DNA from: NCEH01 sp043195195
GTDB lineage: Bacteria; Pseudomonadota; Alphaproteobacteria; Rhizobiales; Xanthobacteraceae
DNA: 64,000 nt
Reading direction: 5' to 3'
Assembly (NCBI RefSeq): GCF_043195195.1
Contig: NZ_JBAFWT010000001.1
Span: forward strand, 372,001 to 436,000
Below, piece by piece: positions 1 to 7,508 of this stretch. Under the pieces are notes generated by a model that had not been told where the DNA came from, made no database searches, and saw nothing but the letters and a program-made list of their open reading frames with translations. Within the stretch, counting starts at the first letter, position 1; each line of letters opens with the position of its first letter. The translations under genes and the position numbers were made by a program.

Positions 1-66
1 GAGCTGATCGCCCCCTCAAAGGGCGCGCCCGTACGGTTTCTGGAGACGCTGCAACCCGGCGGCTGA
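1..66 (+). CDS. C-terminal end of an unidentified protein (partial)
   Basis: An open frame enters from the left edge and stops with TGA at 64-66, giving 21 residues ending in LETLQPGG. Nothing in so short a tail identifies a family. It is convergent with moeB, whose stop lies 36 nt away. It is listed because the frame is open from the first base and stops sensibly before moeB, but it could be chance. Confidence 0.35.
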   Translation, partial: ELIAPSKGAPVRFLETLQPGG

Positions 67-101
67 TGACCGAGGCGGTTTCCACTTCGCTCAAAGGCGC
101 T

Positions 102-914
102 TCAGGCCGCCTTCTCGTGTTGCGAGAGATCGGTGATGCGCTGCCCTTCGCCGGTCAGCGGGTTTTCCGGATCATAGGCATAGCTCAGGGTCTCGAAGCG
201 CATGGAGCGCGCGTCGATCATCAGCAGCTTGCCCACCAGGCTCTCGCCGAAACCGACGATGGCGCGGATCGTCTCCAGCGCCGCCAGCGAACCGGCGAGG
301 CCCGCCAGCGCACCGAGCACGCCCGCTTCCGCGCAGGGCGCGACCGTGCCGGGCGGGGGAGCTTCGGGGAACAGGCAGCGATAGGTGGGATTGGGCGTGC
401 CGTCCGGCCCACGCTCATGGGCGCGGATGGTGGTCAGCGTGGCATCGAAGGTGCCGAGCGCCGCCGTTACCAGCGGCTTGCCCGCCAGCACGCACGCGTC
501 GGAGACCAGATAGCGGGTGGCGAAATTGTCCGACCCGTCCACCACCACATCCACGCCGCGAATCAACTCCAGCGCGTTGCCCGCATCGAGCCGCGTTTTG
601 TGGAGCACCATTTCCACATGGGGGTTCAGGGCGGTGACCGCATCGCGCGCGCTCTCAACCTTGGGACGGCCGATGTCCTGCGTGCGGTGGATCACCTGCC
701 GCTGGAGATTGGAGAGGGAAACCTCGTCATCATCCACCAGCACCAGCGTGCCGACCCCGGCGGCGGCCAGATAGAGCAGCACCGGCGCCCCAAGCCCGCC
801 CGCGCCCACAACCAGCACACGGGCCGCCTTCAGCTTTTGCTGTCCCGGCCCGCCCACATCGTGGAGCACAATGTGGCGCGCATAGCGCTCGATCTCGTCG
901 CTGGAAAACGCCAT
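102..914 (-). CDS. moeB: MoeB/ThiF-type sulfur-carrier adenylyltransferase (zinc-less variant)
   Basis: A cytoplasmic E1-like enzyme that adenylates the C-terminal Gly-Gly of a sulfur carrier (MoaD or ThiS type) using ATP, for molybdopterin or thiamine synthesis. The 270-residue protein has the nucleotide loop GAGGLG at 37-42, the NLQRQ motif at 69-73, a DGSDNF motif at 126-131 and a Cys in the APCAEAG motif (Cys194) that aligns by inspection with the MoeB active-loop cysteine. Unlike E. coli MoeB, the CYRC pair is TYRC (177-180) and there is no C-terminal CxxC, so the structural zinc site seems lost. GAGGA sits 7 nt before the ATG. Whether the partner is MoaD or ThiS cannot be told from context. 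Confidence 0.9.
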   Translation of the reverse strand: MAFSSDEIERYARHIVLHDVGGPGQQKLKAARVLVVGAGGLGAPVLLYLAAAGVGTLVLVDDDEVSLSNLQRQVIHRTQDIGRPKVESARDAVTALNPHVEMVLHKTRLDAGNALELIRGVDVVVDGSDNFATRYLVSDACVLAGKPLVTAALGTFDATLTTIRAHERGPDGTPNPTYRCLFPEAPPPGTVAPCAEAGVLGALAGLAGSLAALETIRAIVGFGESLVGKLLMIDARSMRFETLSYAYDPENPLTGEGQRITDLSQHEKAA

Positions 915-989
915 TCACCCGTCCTCAATCCCATCCCGCTCTTTAGATAGGGGATCGCGCGCCTCTGCCCAAGGTGGCGCGAGACGCGC

Positions 990-2489
990 TCAGTTCGCGC
1001 TGGCGGCCCGGGGCGCCTCGACCGCCACCGCCTGCGCTTCGCCGAGGGCATAGCCATAGAGCACGAGGCACGGCCCCTGCGCACCCGCCTCCACGGCGGC
1101 GTCCACGGCAGCCGACAGGCCGCCGAGTGGAGCGTGCACCACCCGCTCGTCGGGCCGCGTGGCGGAAAACACGGCGAGGGCCGGGACCATCAGATCCGTA
1201 CCGGCGGCGGCGAGCTTCTCCACCAGTTCCGGCAAGGTTCGGCGCGGCATGTAGACCACCGTGGTCGCCGCAGCATCCGATAGGGCCTTGAAATCGATAT
1301 CCTTCGGCAATTTCCCGTCGCGCGCATGGGCGGTGACGAATTGCAGCCGCCGGGCGTGATCGCGATGAGTCAAGGAAGTTGTGAGCCGGCTCGCAACCCC
1401 TTGGGCGGCGGAGATTCCGGGTACCACCTCCACCGGAATGCCGGCGAGGCGACAGGCGGTGATCTCCTCGCCCGCACGGCCGAAGATCATCGGGTCGCCG
1501 CCCTTCAGGCGCACCACGCGCCGGCCTTCGCGCGCGAGCGAGACCATGAGGGCATTGATGTCGTCCTGCTTGCAGGAGGGGCGATAGCCGGTCTTGCCCA
1601 CCAGCATCTTCTTCGCCTCGCGCCGCGCGAAATCCAGCACCTGGGGCGAGACCAGATCATCATAGAGCACCACTTCGGCGGATTGCAGCACCCGCACCGC
1701 CTTCAAGGTCAGCAATTCGGGATCGCCGGGTCCCGCGCCCACCAGGACCACCGACCCGGTATCGGGCGCGGCACGCACGCTTTCCGCATCCGCCAGCAGC
1801 GCGTCGCGATCCGCCTCATTGGGGGGCTGGTCGGGGGCGAACATGGCGCGAGCGGAAAACTGTTCCCAAAACCGCCGCCGGCCGTGGAAGCTGAGGCCGA
1901 GAGCCGAGACCGCTCCCCGCCAGGTTTGCGCCGCCTGCGCCCACGCCTTGAAACCGGGCGGGAGCAAAGCCTCGATCTTGGCGCGCACCGCCTGCCCGAA
2001 CACGGGCGCCGCCCCATCGGTGGAGATGCCCACCACCAAGGGCGAGCGATTGACGATGGCGCCGAAGGCGAAGTCGCAGAAGGCGGGCTTGTCCACCACA
2101 TTCACCGGGACGCCGGCCGCGCGGGCAGCGGTGGCGAAGCGCGCGGCTTCTTCCTCATTTTCCGCGTCGGCGATGGCAAGCGCCGCGCCGGCAAGATCCG
2201 CCTCGGTCCAATGGCGTTCCAGAAGCGCGATGGGGCCATCGAGCGCCGATTGCGCCAGGGCGCGCATGTCGGCGCACGGCGCGGCGGCAATCACCTCCAC
2301 ATGGGCGCCGGCGGCGGAGAGCAGCTCGGCCTTCCAGACCGCCGGCTCGTTGCCACCCGCCACCACGACCCGCTTGCCTTGGAGAGCGAAGAACACCGGC
2401 AGCCGGGCCAGCTTGTCCATGCGGGCGCCACCGCGCTCGCGGGGCGCGCGGCCGGAGAGGGATGGCTTGTCGGCAGGCCCAGAGGCCAT
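990..2489 (-). CDS. cysG: Siroheme synthase (trifunctional CysG)
   Basis: Makes siroheme from uroporphyrinogen III for sulfite/nitrite reductases. The N-terminal part (from MDKLARLPVFFALQG) is the NAD-dependent precorrin-2 dehydrogenase/ferrochelatase with a nucleotide-binding GGNEPA motif. The C-terminal half is the SAM uroporphyrinogen methyltransferase, with VGAGPGDPELLTLKA, YDDLVSP and RLKGGDPMIFGRAGEE motifs. I chose the ATG at 2489 (499 aa) because GGAG lies 9 nt upstream. An internal ATG at 2420 (476 aa), where family similarity begins, is an equally possible start. It is transcribed in the same direction as moeB, 75 nt away, and may be cotranscribed with it. Confidence 0.93.
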   Translation of the reverse strand: MASGPADKPSLSGRAPRERGGARMDKLARLPVFFALQGKRVVVAGGNEPAVWKAELLSAAGAHVEVIAAAPCADMRALAQSALDGPIALLERHWTEADLAGAALAIADAENEEEAARFATAARAAGVPVNVVDKPAFCDFAFGAIVNRSPLVVGISTDGAAPVFGQAVRAKIEALLPPGFKAWAQAAQTWRGAVSALGLSFHGRRRFWEQFSARAMFAPDQPPNEADRDALLADAESVRAAPDTGSVVLVGAGPGDPELLTLKAVRVLQSAEVVLYDDLVSPQVLDFARREAKKMLVGKTGYRPSCKQDDINALMVSLAREGRRVVRLKGGDPMIFGRAGEEITACRLAGIPVEVVPGISAAQGVASRLTTSLTHRDHARRLQFVTAHARDGKLPKDIDFKALSDAAATTVVYMPRRTLPELVEKLAAAGTDLMVPALAVFSATRPDERVVHAPLGGLSAAVDAAVEAGAQGPCLVLYGYALGEAQAVAVEAPRAASAN

Positions 2490-2682
2490 GGGTTTGGAAC
2501 TCCGTCGCGTTGGAAACCTCCGGCGCTGCACCTGCGAGGCTGCGGCCGTGGGTCTGTCACTCTGTGCCACTCGCCCGATTTTGCCAAGCGGGGGCCGGGC
2601 ACCTATTATGGCGCAAGCCGGACCAGCATTCAACGCAAAGAATGTGGTTTTATGATATCAACACAAAATCTATGTTGAAAGA

Positions 2683-5600
2683 TCAGTGCGCCTCTTCCCA
2701 ATTGGCGGCGGCATGGGCCTCCACCTTCAGCGGCACGGCGAGCGCGACCGCCGGAAGCGCGGCTTGCTCCATCACATGCTTCACGACGGGCAAGGTCGCC
2801 TCGGCCTCGGCCTCGGGCACCTCGAACACCAGTTCGTCGTGCACCTGAAGCAGCATCTGGGCGGAAAGGCCGGCCTGCTTCAGCGCCGGTTCCATGCGCA
2901 CCATGGCGCGGCGGATGATATCGGCCGCCGTGCCTTGCAGGCGGGCATTGATGGCCGCGCGCTCGTTGAAGGCGCGGATGGAGGGATTGGAGGCGGCGAT
3001 ATCGGGATAATGGCAGCGCCGGCCGAACAAGGTCTCCACATAGCCATGCTCGCGGCAGAAGGTCTTGGTCTCGTCCATATAGGCGCGGATGCCAGGGAAG
3101 CGCTCGAAATAGCGCTTGATATAGAGCCCCGCCTCCTCCCGCCCGATGCCGAGCTGGTTGGCAAGGCCGAACGCCGAAATGCCGTAGATGATGCCGAAAT
3201 TGATCGCCTTGGCGCGGCGCCGCACTTCCGCCGGCATGCCCTCCACCGGAACCCCGAACATTTCGGACGCGGTCATGGCATGGATGTCCAACCCCTCCTG
3301 GAACGCCTCGCGCAGGCGCGGGATATCGGCGATCTCCGCCAGCAGCCGCAATTCGATCTGCGAATAGTCGGCGGACACAAGCAGCCGCCCCGGCTCGGCC
3401 ACGAAGGCGCGGCGGATACGGCGGCCTTCCTCGGTGCGGATCGGGATGTTCTGAAGGTTCGGCTCGGAGGAGGAGAGCCGCCCCGTGGTGGTGGCCGCCA
3501 GCGCATAGGAGGTGTGGACGCGCTTGGTGCGCGCATTCACATAATTGGGCAGCGCGTCGGTATAAGTGGAGCGCAGCTTGGCGAGCTGGCGCCAGTCCAG
3601 GATCTTCTGCGGCAAGGTGTGGCCCGACTCGGCCAGTTCCTCCAGCACATTGGCCTTGGTGGACCAGGCGCCGGTGGGCGTCTTGGTGGCGCCGGGCAGG
3701 CCGAGGCGGCCGAACAGCACGTCGCCGATCTGCTTGGGCGAGCCGATGTTCAGCCGCTCGCCGCCCAAAATCTCCGCGATCTCGTCCTCGATCCGCGCCG
3801 CACCCTGGGCAAATTCGCTGGAGAGCCGGCCGAGGATCGGCCGATCGATGGCGATGCCGCGTCCTTCCATGCGGACCAGCACGGGGATCAGCGGGCGTTC
3901 CAGGGTCTCATAGACCGTGCTCATGCCATCGGCCACGAGCCGGGGCTTAAGCACCCGCCACAGCCGCAAGGTCACATCTGCGTCTTCCGCCGCATAGCTG
4001 GTGGCAGGTTCGAGGGCGACCCGGTCGAAGGTCACCTGCCCCTTGCCCTTGCCCGCGACCTCATTGAACGAAATGGGGGTGTGGCCGAGGTGGCGCACGG
4101 ACAGATCGTCCATGCCGTGACTGCCCTTGCCCGCGTCGAGGGCATAGGAGAGGCACATGGTGCAGTCGAACGGGGCCACCGCGATGCCGTGGCGCGCCAG
4201 CACCGCCACGTCATATTTCGCATTATGGGCGATCTTGAGCGTGCCCCGGTCTTCCAGCATCGGCTTCAGGGCGGCGAGCGCGTCGTGGAAGGGAATTTGG
4301 CCGGGAAGCAGCCCCTCCTCGAACAGGCCATCCCCGGCACCGCGATGGGCGAGCGGGATATAGCAGGCCTCATTGGGCGAGAGCGCGAGCGACACGCCCA
4401 CAAGGTCCGCCGCCTGCGGGTCGACCGAGGTGGTCTCGGTGTCGAAGGCGACGAAGCCCTGGTCGATGGCGCGGGCGCACCACGCCTGCAAGTCCGCAAG
4501 ATCGGTCAGCATCAGGTAGCGGCTGCGGTCGACCTTCAAAGACCGGGCCTCCTGCACCCGCGCCGCGACCAGATCTGCTGGTGTGAGGACATCCGGGCGC
4601 CCGCCTGAAGGGGCGGTGGCGGTTCCAGAGGCGGAAGGAGCGGTCGGCGCGAGGGCGGCTGCAGCCGTACCCTCCTCCTCGGCGCCGAACAGCCCACCTG
4701 TTGTGCTCGGCGCGAGCGCCGGATCGGCATCGATCGCCCCCGCCTCCACCCCGAACGCCTCGGCGGCGCGGCGGGTGATGGTGGTGAACTCCATGGCCTT
4801 CAAGAACGCGATCAGGCGCTTGCCGTCCGGCTGCTCCAGCACCAGATCGGCGAGCGGCACCTCCACCGGGACCGCGCAATCCAGCGTCACCAGACGCTTG
4901 GAGATGCGGGCCTTCTCCACATTCTCCGGATTCTGCAGCGACTCGCGGCGCTTGACCTGCTTGATCTCACCGGCGCGGGCGAGCAGGGAATCAAGATCGC
5001 CATAGTCCTGAATCAGGGTCGCCGCAGTCTTGATGCCGATGCCAGGGACGCCGGGCACGTTGTCGGTGGAATCGCCCGCCAACGCCTGGACATCTATGAC
5101 CTTCTCCGGCGGCACGCCGAAATATTCGATCACCTCGCCGATGCCGATCCGCCGCTCCGGCCGCGCCCCGCGCCCGCCCGCTTCGCCCGAGGCGGGGTCG
5201 TACATGGCGATCTTATCGCCCACCACCTGCATCAGATCCTTGTCGGCGGAGACGATCAGCACATCGGCGCCGGCGGCTGCGGCCTGCCTGGCGTAGGTGG
5301 CAATGAGATCATCGGCCTCGAAGCGCGCCATCTCCACCGGGATCAGGCCGAACGCCCGCACCGCCTCGCGCATGAGCGGGAATTGGGGAATCAGTTCCGC
5401 CGGCGGCTCGGACCGGTTGGCCTTGTAGGCGGGATAGATTTCGCGCCGGAACGAGTCTTCGCTCTTGTCGAAGATGATGGCGAGGTGGGTGGGCTTGATG
5501 CCCATGGCGCCTTCGCGGATGAACTGGAACAGCTTGGTGCAGAACAGCCGCACCGCCCCGGTCGGCAGCCGGTCGGAGCGGAAATTGTACTTCCGGTCCT

Positions 5601-5697
5601 GGTTGATCGACTGGAAATAGGCCCGGAAGACGAAGGACGATCCATCCACGAGAAAGACGTGATCGCCGGGCTTGAGCGGGCTGGGGGTGTGTGACAT
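2683..5697 (-). CDS. polA: DNA polymerase I
   Basis: Repair and Okazaki-fragment-processing polymerase, about 1004 residues. In order: a 5'-3' flap exonuclease domain (FLVDGSSFVFRAYF, then DNVPGVPGIGIKTA), a linker near 330-400 rich in Ala/Thr/Ser/Pro, a 3'-5' exonuclease with the catalytic DTETTS motif intact (proofreading probably active), and a family A polymerase with motif A (DYSQIELRLLAEIA), the O-helix (RRRAKAINFGIIYG) and motif C (QVHDELVFEVP). The start at 5697 places the first motif about 16 residues in; an in-frame start at 5751 adds 18 residues without a well-spaced ribosome site. The protein is longer than E. coli PolA mainly because of the linker. Confidence 0.97.
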   Translation of the reverse strand: MSHTPSPLKPGDHVFLVDGSSFVFRAYFQSINQDRKYNFRSDRLPTGAVRLFCTKLFQFIREGAMGIKPTHLAIIFDKSEDSFRREIYPAYKANRSEPPAELIPQFPLMREAVRAFGLIPVEMARFEADDLIATYARQAAAAGADVLIVSADKDLMQVVGDKIAMYDPASGEAGGRGARPERRIGIGEVIEYFGVPPEKVIDVQALAGDSTDNVPGVPGIGIKTAATLIQDYGDLDSLLARAGEIKQVKRRESLQNPENVEKARISKRLVTLDCAVPVEVPLADLVLEQPDGKRLIAFLKAMEFTTITRRAAEAFGVEAGAIDADPALAPSTTGGLFGAEEEGTAAAALAPTAPSASGTATAPSGGRPDVLTPADLVAARVQEARSLKVDRSRYLMLTDLADLQAWCARAIDQGFVAFDTETTSVDPQAADLVGVSLALSPNEACYIPLAHRGAGDGLFEEGLLPGQIPFHDALAALKPMLEDRGTLKIAHNAKYDVAVLARHGIAVAPFDCTMCLSYALDAGKGSHGMDDLSVRHLGHTPISFNEVAGKGKGQVTFDRVALEPATSYAAEDADVTLRLWRVLKPRLVADGMSTVYETLERPLIPVLVRMEGRGIAIDRPILGRLSSEFAQGAARIEDEIAEILGGERLNIGSPKQIGDVLFGRLGLPGATKTPTGAWSTKANVLEELAESGHTLPQKILDWRQLAKLRSTYTDALPNYVNARTKRVHTSYALAATTTGRLSSSEPNLQNIPIRTEEGRRIRRAFVAEPGRLLVSADYSQIELRLLAEIADIPRLREAFQEGLDIHAMTASEMFGVPVEGMPAEVRRRAKAINFGIIYGISAFGLANQLGIGREEAGLYIKRYFERFPGIRAYMDETKTFCREHGYVETLFGRRCHYPDIAASNPSIRAFNERAAINARLQGTAADIIRRAMVRMEPALKQAGLSAQMLLQVHDELVFEVPEAEAEATLPVVKHVMEQAALPAVALAVPLKVEAHAAANWEEAH

Positions 5698-5778
5698 CCG
5701 GGCATCCAATGGCAAGGCGCGCACGATGCCCGAGCGCCCGCCCGCCGACAACCCTCAGCGCGGCCGCCCGCTGCTCAC

Positions 5779-6135
5779 TCAGATCGCTGTGAGCGGCTTT
5801 TCCAGCACCGCCAGCACGCGCGGCAATTCGTGACCGCGCTTGAGGATCAGGCCGGTCTGGGACACGATGCTGTAGGCTCCCTGCTTGCGCGCCAGCTTGG
5901 GGTCCTTCTCGATGCGGTAGAGCGGCACGTCCAGCGAGCGGCGGAAGACCGAGAACACCGCCTTATCTTTCAGGAAGTCGATGGCGTAATCGCGCCACTC
6001 GCCGGCGGCGACCATGCGCCCATAGAGATCGAGAATGCGGTCGAGTTCCCGCCGGTCGAACGTGACCAGGGCGGGCACCGCCTGAGGAGTCGGCGCCGAC
6101 GCGCGGGCGGGACGTATGGGTTCAACGATTCCCAT
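5779..6135 (-). CDS. DUF2794 family protein
   Basis: A 118-residue cytoplasmic protein resembling the alphaproteobacterial DUF2794 family: FDRRELDRILDLYGRMV, WRDYAIDFLKD and a C-terminal VLAVLEKPL. The family has no established function. The start at 6135 is chosen because GGAGG lies 4 nt before the ATG; the longer frame to 6189 has no such site. It lies upstream of polA on the same strand with an 81-nt gap, so cotranscription is possible. No transmembrane segment or catalytic motif is visible. Confidence 0.82.
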   Translation of the reverse strand: MGIVEPIRPARASAPTPQAVPALVTFDRRELDRILDLYGRMVAAGEWRDYAIDFLKDKAVFSVFRRSLDVPLYRIEKDPKLARKQGAYSIVSQTGLILKRGHELPRVLAVLEKPLTAI

Positions 6136-6312
6136 CGGACCTCCAAGGTGCGAACGGCCCATGATCGCCGCCATCGCCGATCGGTTCAAGGGGGTTGAAT
6201 AGCCGGCTGGAGAGGGGCGGAAACACGATCACGCCCTCGTCAACCGCGATCACAGTCTCGCCGGAATTCGGCCCTTCCCTCGCCAAGCGCACGGGGCAAA
6301 TTCATAAACGTA

Positions 6313-6439
6313 GCAGGGCCGGTTCGCAGTTGCTCCGGTCTATCCCAGCCCCCCAGCCCCCCGGGGTGACAGGCGAACCGGCCACTGCTGCACATCCTTC
6401 AAGTTTCCGACTTTAAAGGCCGCGCAAGCGGCCTTTTTT
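6313..6439 (+). ncRNA. Candidate structured small RNA ending at a terminator
   Basis: The 380-nt gap between the divergent-reading 5' end of the DUF2794 gene and the 3' end of the DUF1223 gene has no convincing protein gene. It holds a perfect 11-bp inverted repeat, GGCCGGTTCGC at 6317-6327 and its complement at 6373-6383, extended outward by GCAG/CTGC, enclosing a C-rich 45-nt loop. About 30 nt further is an intrinsic terminator reading rightward. I do not recognise it as 6S, SRP, tmRNA or another named family, and I see no clear promoter. It could also be an untranslated relic. Confidence 0.35.
6415..6439 (+). terminator. Intrinsic terminator (T6 on + strand)
   Basis: GGCCGC (6418-6423), loop GCAA, GCGGCC (6428-6433) followed by six Ts; flanking AAA/TTT lengthens the stem. 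On the minus strand the same hairpin is followed only by TTTAAAG, so it is stronger rightward, which supports a rightward transcript. It may also end DUF1223 transcription weakly. Confidence 0.75.
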
Positions 6440-6516
6440 ATTGTCCGGGCGTCAAGTCGCGCGCGATGAAGTTTCCGCTTCCGACGACGGCTCTTTTGCT
6501 GATGCGCGGTGGAGAG

Positions 6517-7329
6517 CTATTTGAGGTCGATCTTGGCAGCACCGAGGATCGGGCCGGGAGCCTGGAACGAGCCGCGCTGTACCAGAACCGCCGCCCCGTC
6601 CACACCCTCGCTCCAGACCTCGCTCAAGGGAACCTGGAACCGCGCGGCCTCGCCGGTCCAGTTGCCGAGCTTCACCCAGGCGCGCACCACATTGGTGTAG
6701 GTAACGCTTTTGCCCTGGTTTTCGCCCCGGCCAATCGCCACCGTATGGGAGCTTACGATCGGGCAGAGCCAGACTTCCGCGGCATTGGGAATATGGACCG
6801 CGCCGGAGCCGGAGGGCCCGGCAGCCACATTCACCGTCAAGGTCTGCCCCGACCGGCTCAACGAAACCGGCACGACCAACATGGTGCCGGCGTCGTGGGC
6901 CCGCGCCAGGGCCTTTTCAACGGCGACCTTGTCGCTGCCCTTGGCGGGTGCAAAGCCGTCCACCACCATCTGCGGGGTGTAGATCATGCGGTCGCCGCGC
7001 TGCTCTGCATACGCACGCTGACGTACCGAGTGGCCGTGCTTGGCGAGCGTGTCCTTCCAGCCGACATAATCCCAATAGTCGACCGCCAGCGTGAGGGCGA
7101 TCACCTGCGGGTCCGTGGCGAGTTCGGAGAGCAGGGTATCCGCCGGCGGGCAGGAAGCGCAGCCCTGGCTGGTGAACAGTTCGAACACCGCCTTGGGGGT
7201 GGCCGGTGCCGAGCCGGCGGCGGAAGCCGGAGATGCCCCCTGCTGCGCGCCCGCATCTCCTGGCGCGAACGCACAGGCCAGCGCGATCATTCCGAGGAGG
7301 GCGAGGCGGAGCGAAAAGCGGCTCTTCAA
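6517..7329 (-). CDS. DUF1223 secreted thioredoxin-like protein
   Basis: A 270-residue protein with a Sec signal peptide (charged MKSRFSLRLA, then a hydrophobic stretch to about residue 28, AGA|QQ-like cleavage). The mature part starts with VFELFTSQGCASCPPAD, a CxxC thioredoxin-like motif at 57-60 typical of DUF1223, and it would act outside the cytoplasm. The function of the family is not established; a periplasmic redox role is inference from the CxxC. It is a single gene, lying downstream of acnA on the same strand but separated by an acnA terminator-like hairpin. Confidence 0.85.
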   Translation of the reverse strand: MKSRFSLRLALLGMIALACAFAPGDAGAQQGASPASAAGSAPATPKAVFELFTSQGCASCPPADTLLSELATDPQVIALTLAVDYWDYVGWKDTLAKHGHSVRQRAYAEQRGDRMIYTPQMVVDGFAPAKGSDKVAVEKALARAHDAGTMLVVPVSLSRSGQTLTVNVAAGPSGSGAVHIPNAAEVWLCPIVSSHTVAIGRGENQGKSVTYTNVVRAWVKLGNWTGEAARFQVPLSEVWSEGVDGAAVLVQRGSFQAPGPILGAAKIDLK

Positions 7330-7441
7330 TGCACCGGGACCTGCAAATTGCGAAGGATTGACGCCACACGCTTAGGCGCGCCCTGTCCTTGATGCCAGTC
7401 AATTCGCAGTGAGAGCCCGAGGCGGAACATTCCATATGCGA

Positions 7442-7467
7442 AAGCCGCCCGCGGTGGCGGACGGCTT
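7442..7467 (-). terminator. Hairpin downstream of acnA
   Basis: AAGCCG (7442-7447) pairs with CGGCTT (7462-7467), and the inner CCGC/GCGG pairs too, making a near-perfect 11-12 bp stem. On the minus strand it is followed by a short TTTCG, so it probably ends acnA transcription, though the U-tract is weak. Confidence 0.5.
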
Positions 7468-7508
7468 CCGTAATGTCGCACCGGAGCGGCCGCGGGCGCG
7501 GCCGCGCC

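Noticed and set aside
2686..4608. 640-codon plus-strand frame opposite polA
   Set aside because: GC-rich antisense shadow of polA with no recognisable motif.
6313..6388. Identification of the hairpin RNA as 6S, SRP RNA or a tRNA
   Set aside because: It lacks the SRP tetraloop region, any tRNA arms, and the usual 6S genomic neighbour; left unnamed.
6195..6416. 73-codon plus-strand frame in the DUF2794-DUF1223 gap
   Set aside because: No ribosome site, low-complexity content, and it runs across the strong inverted repeat; the region is better read as noncoding.
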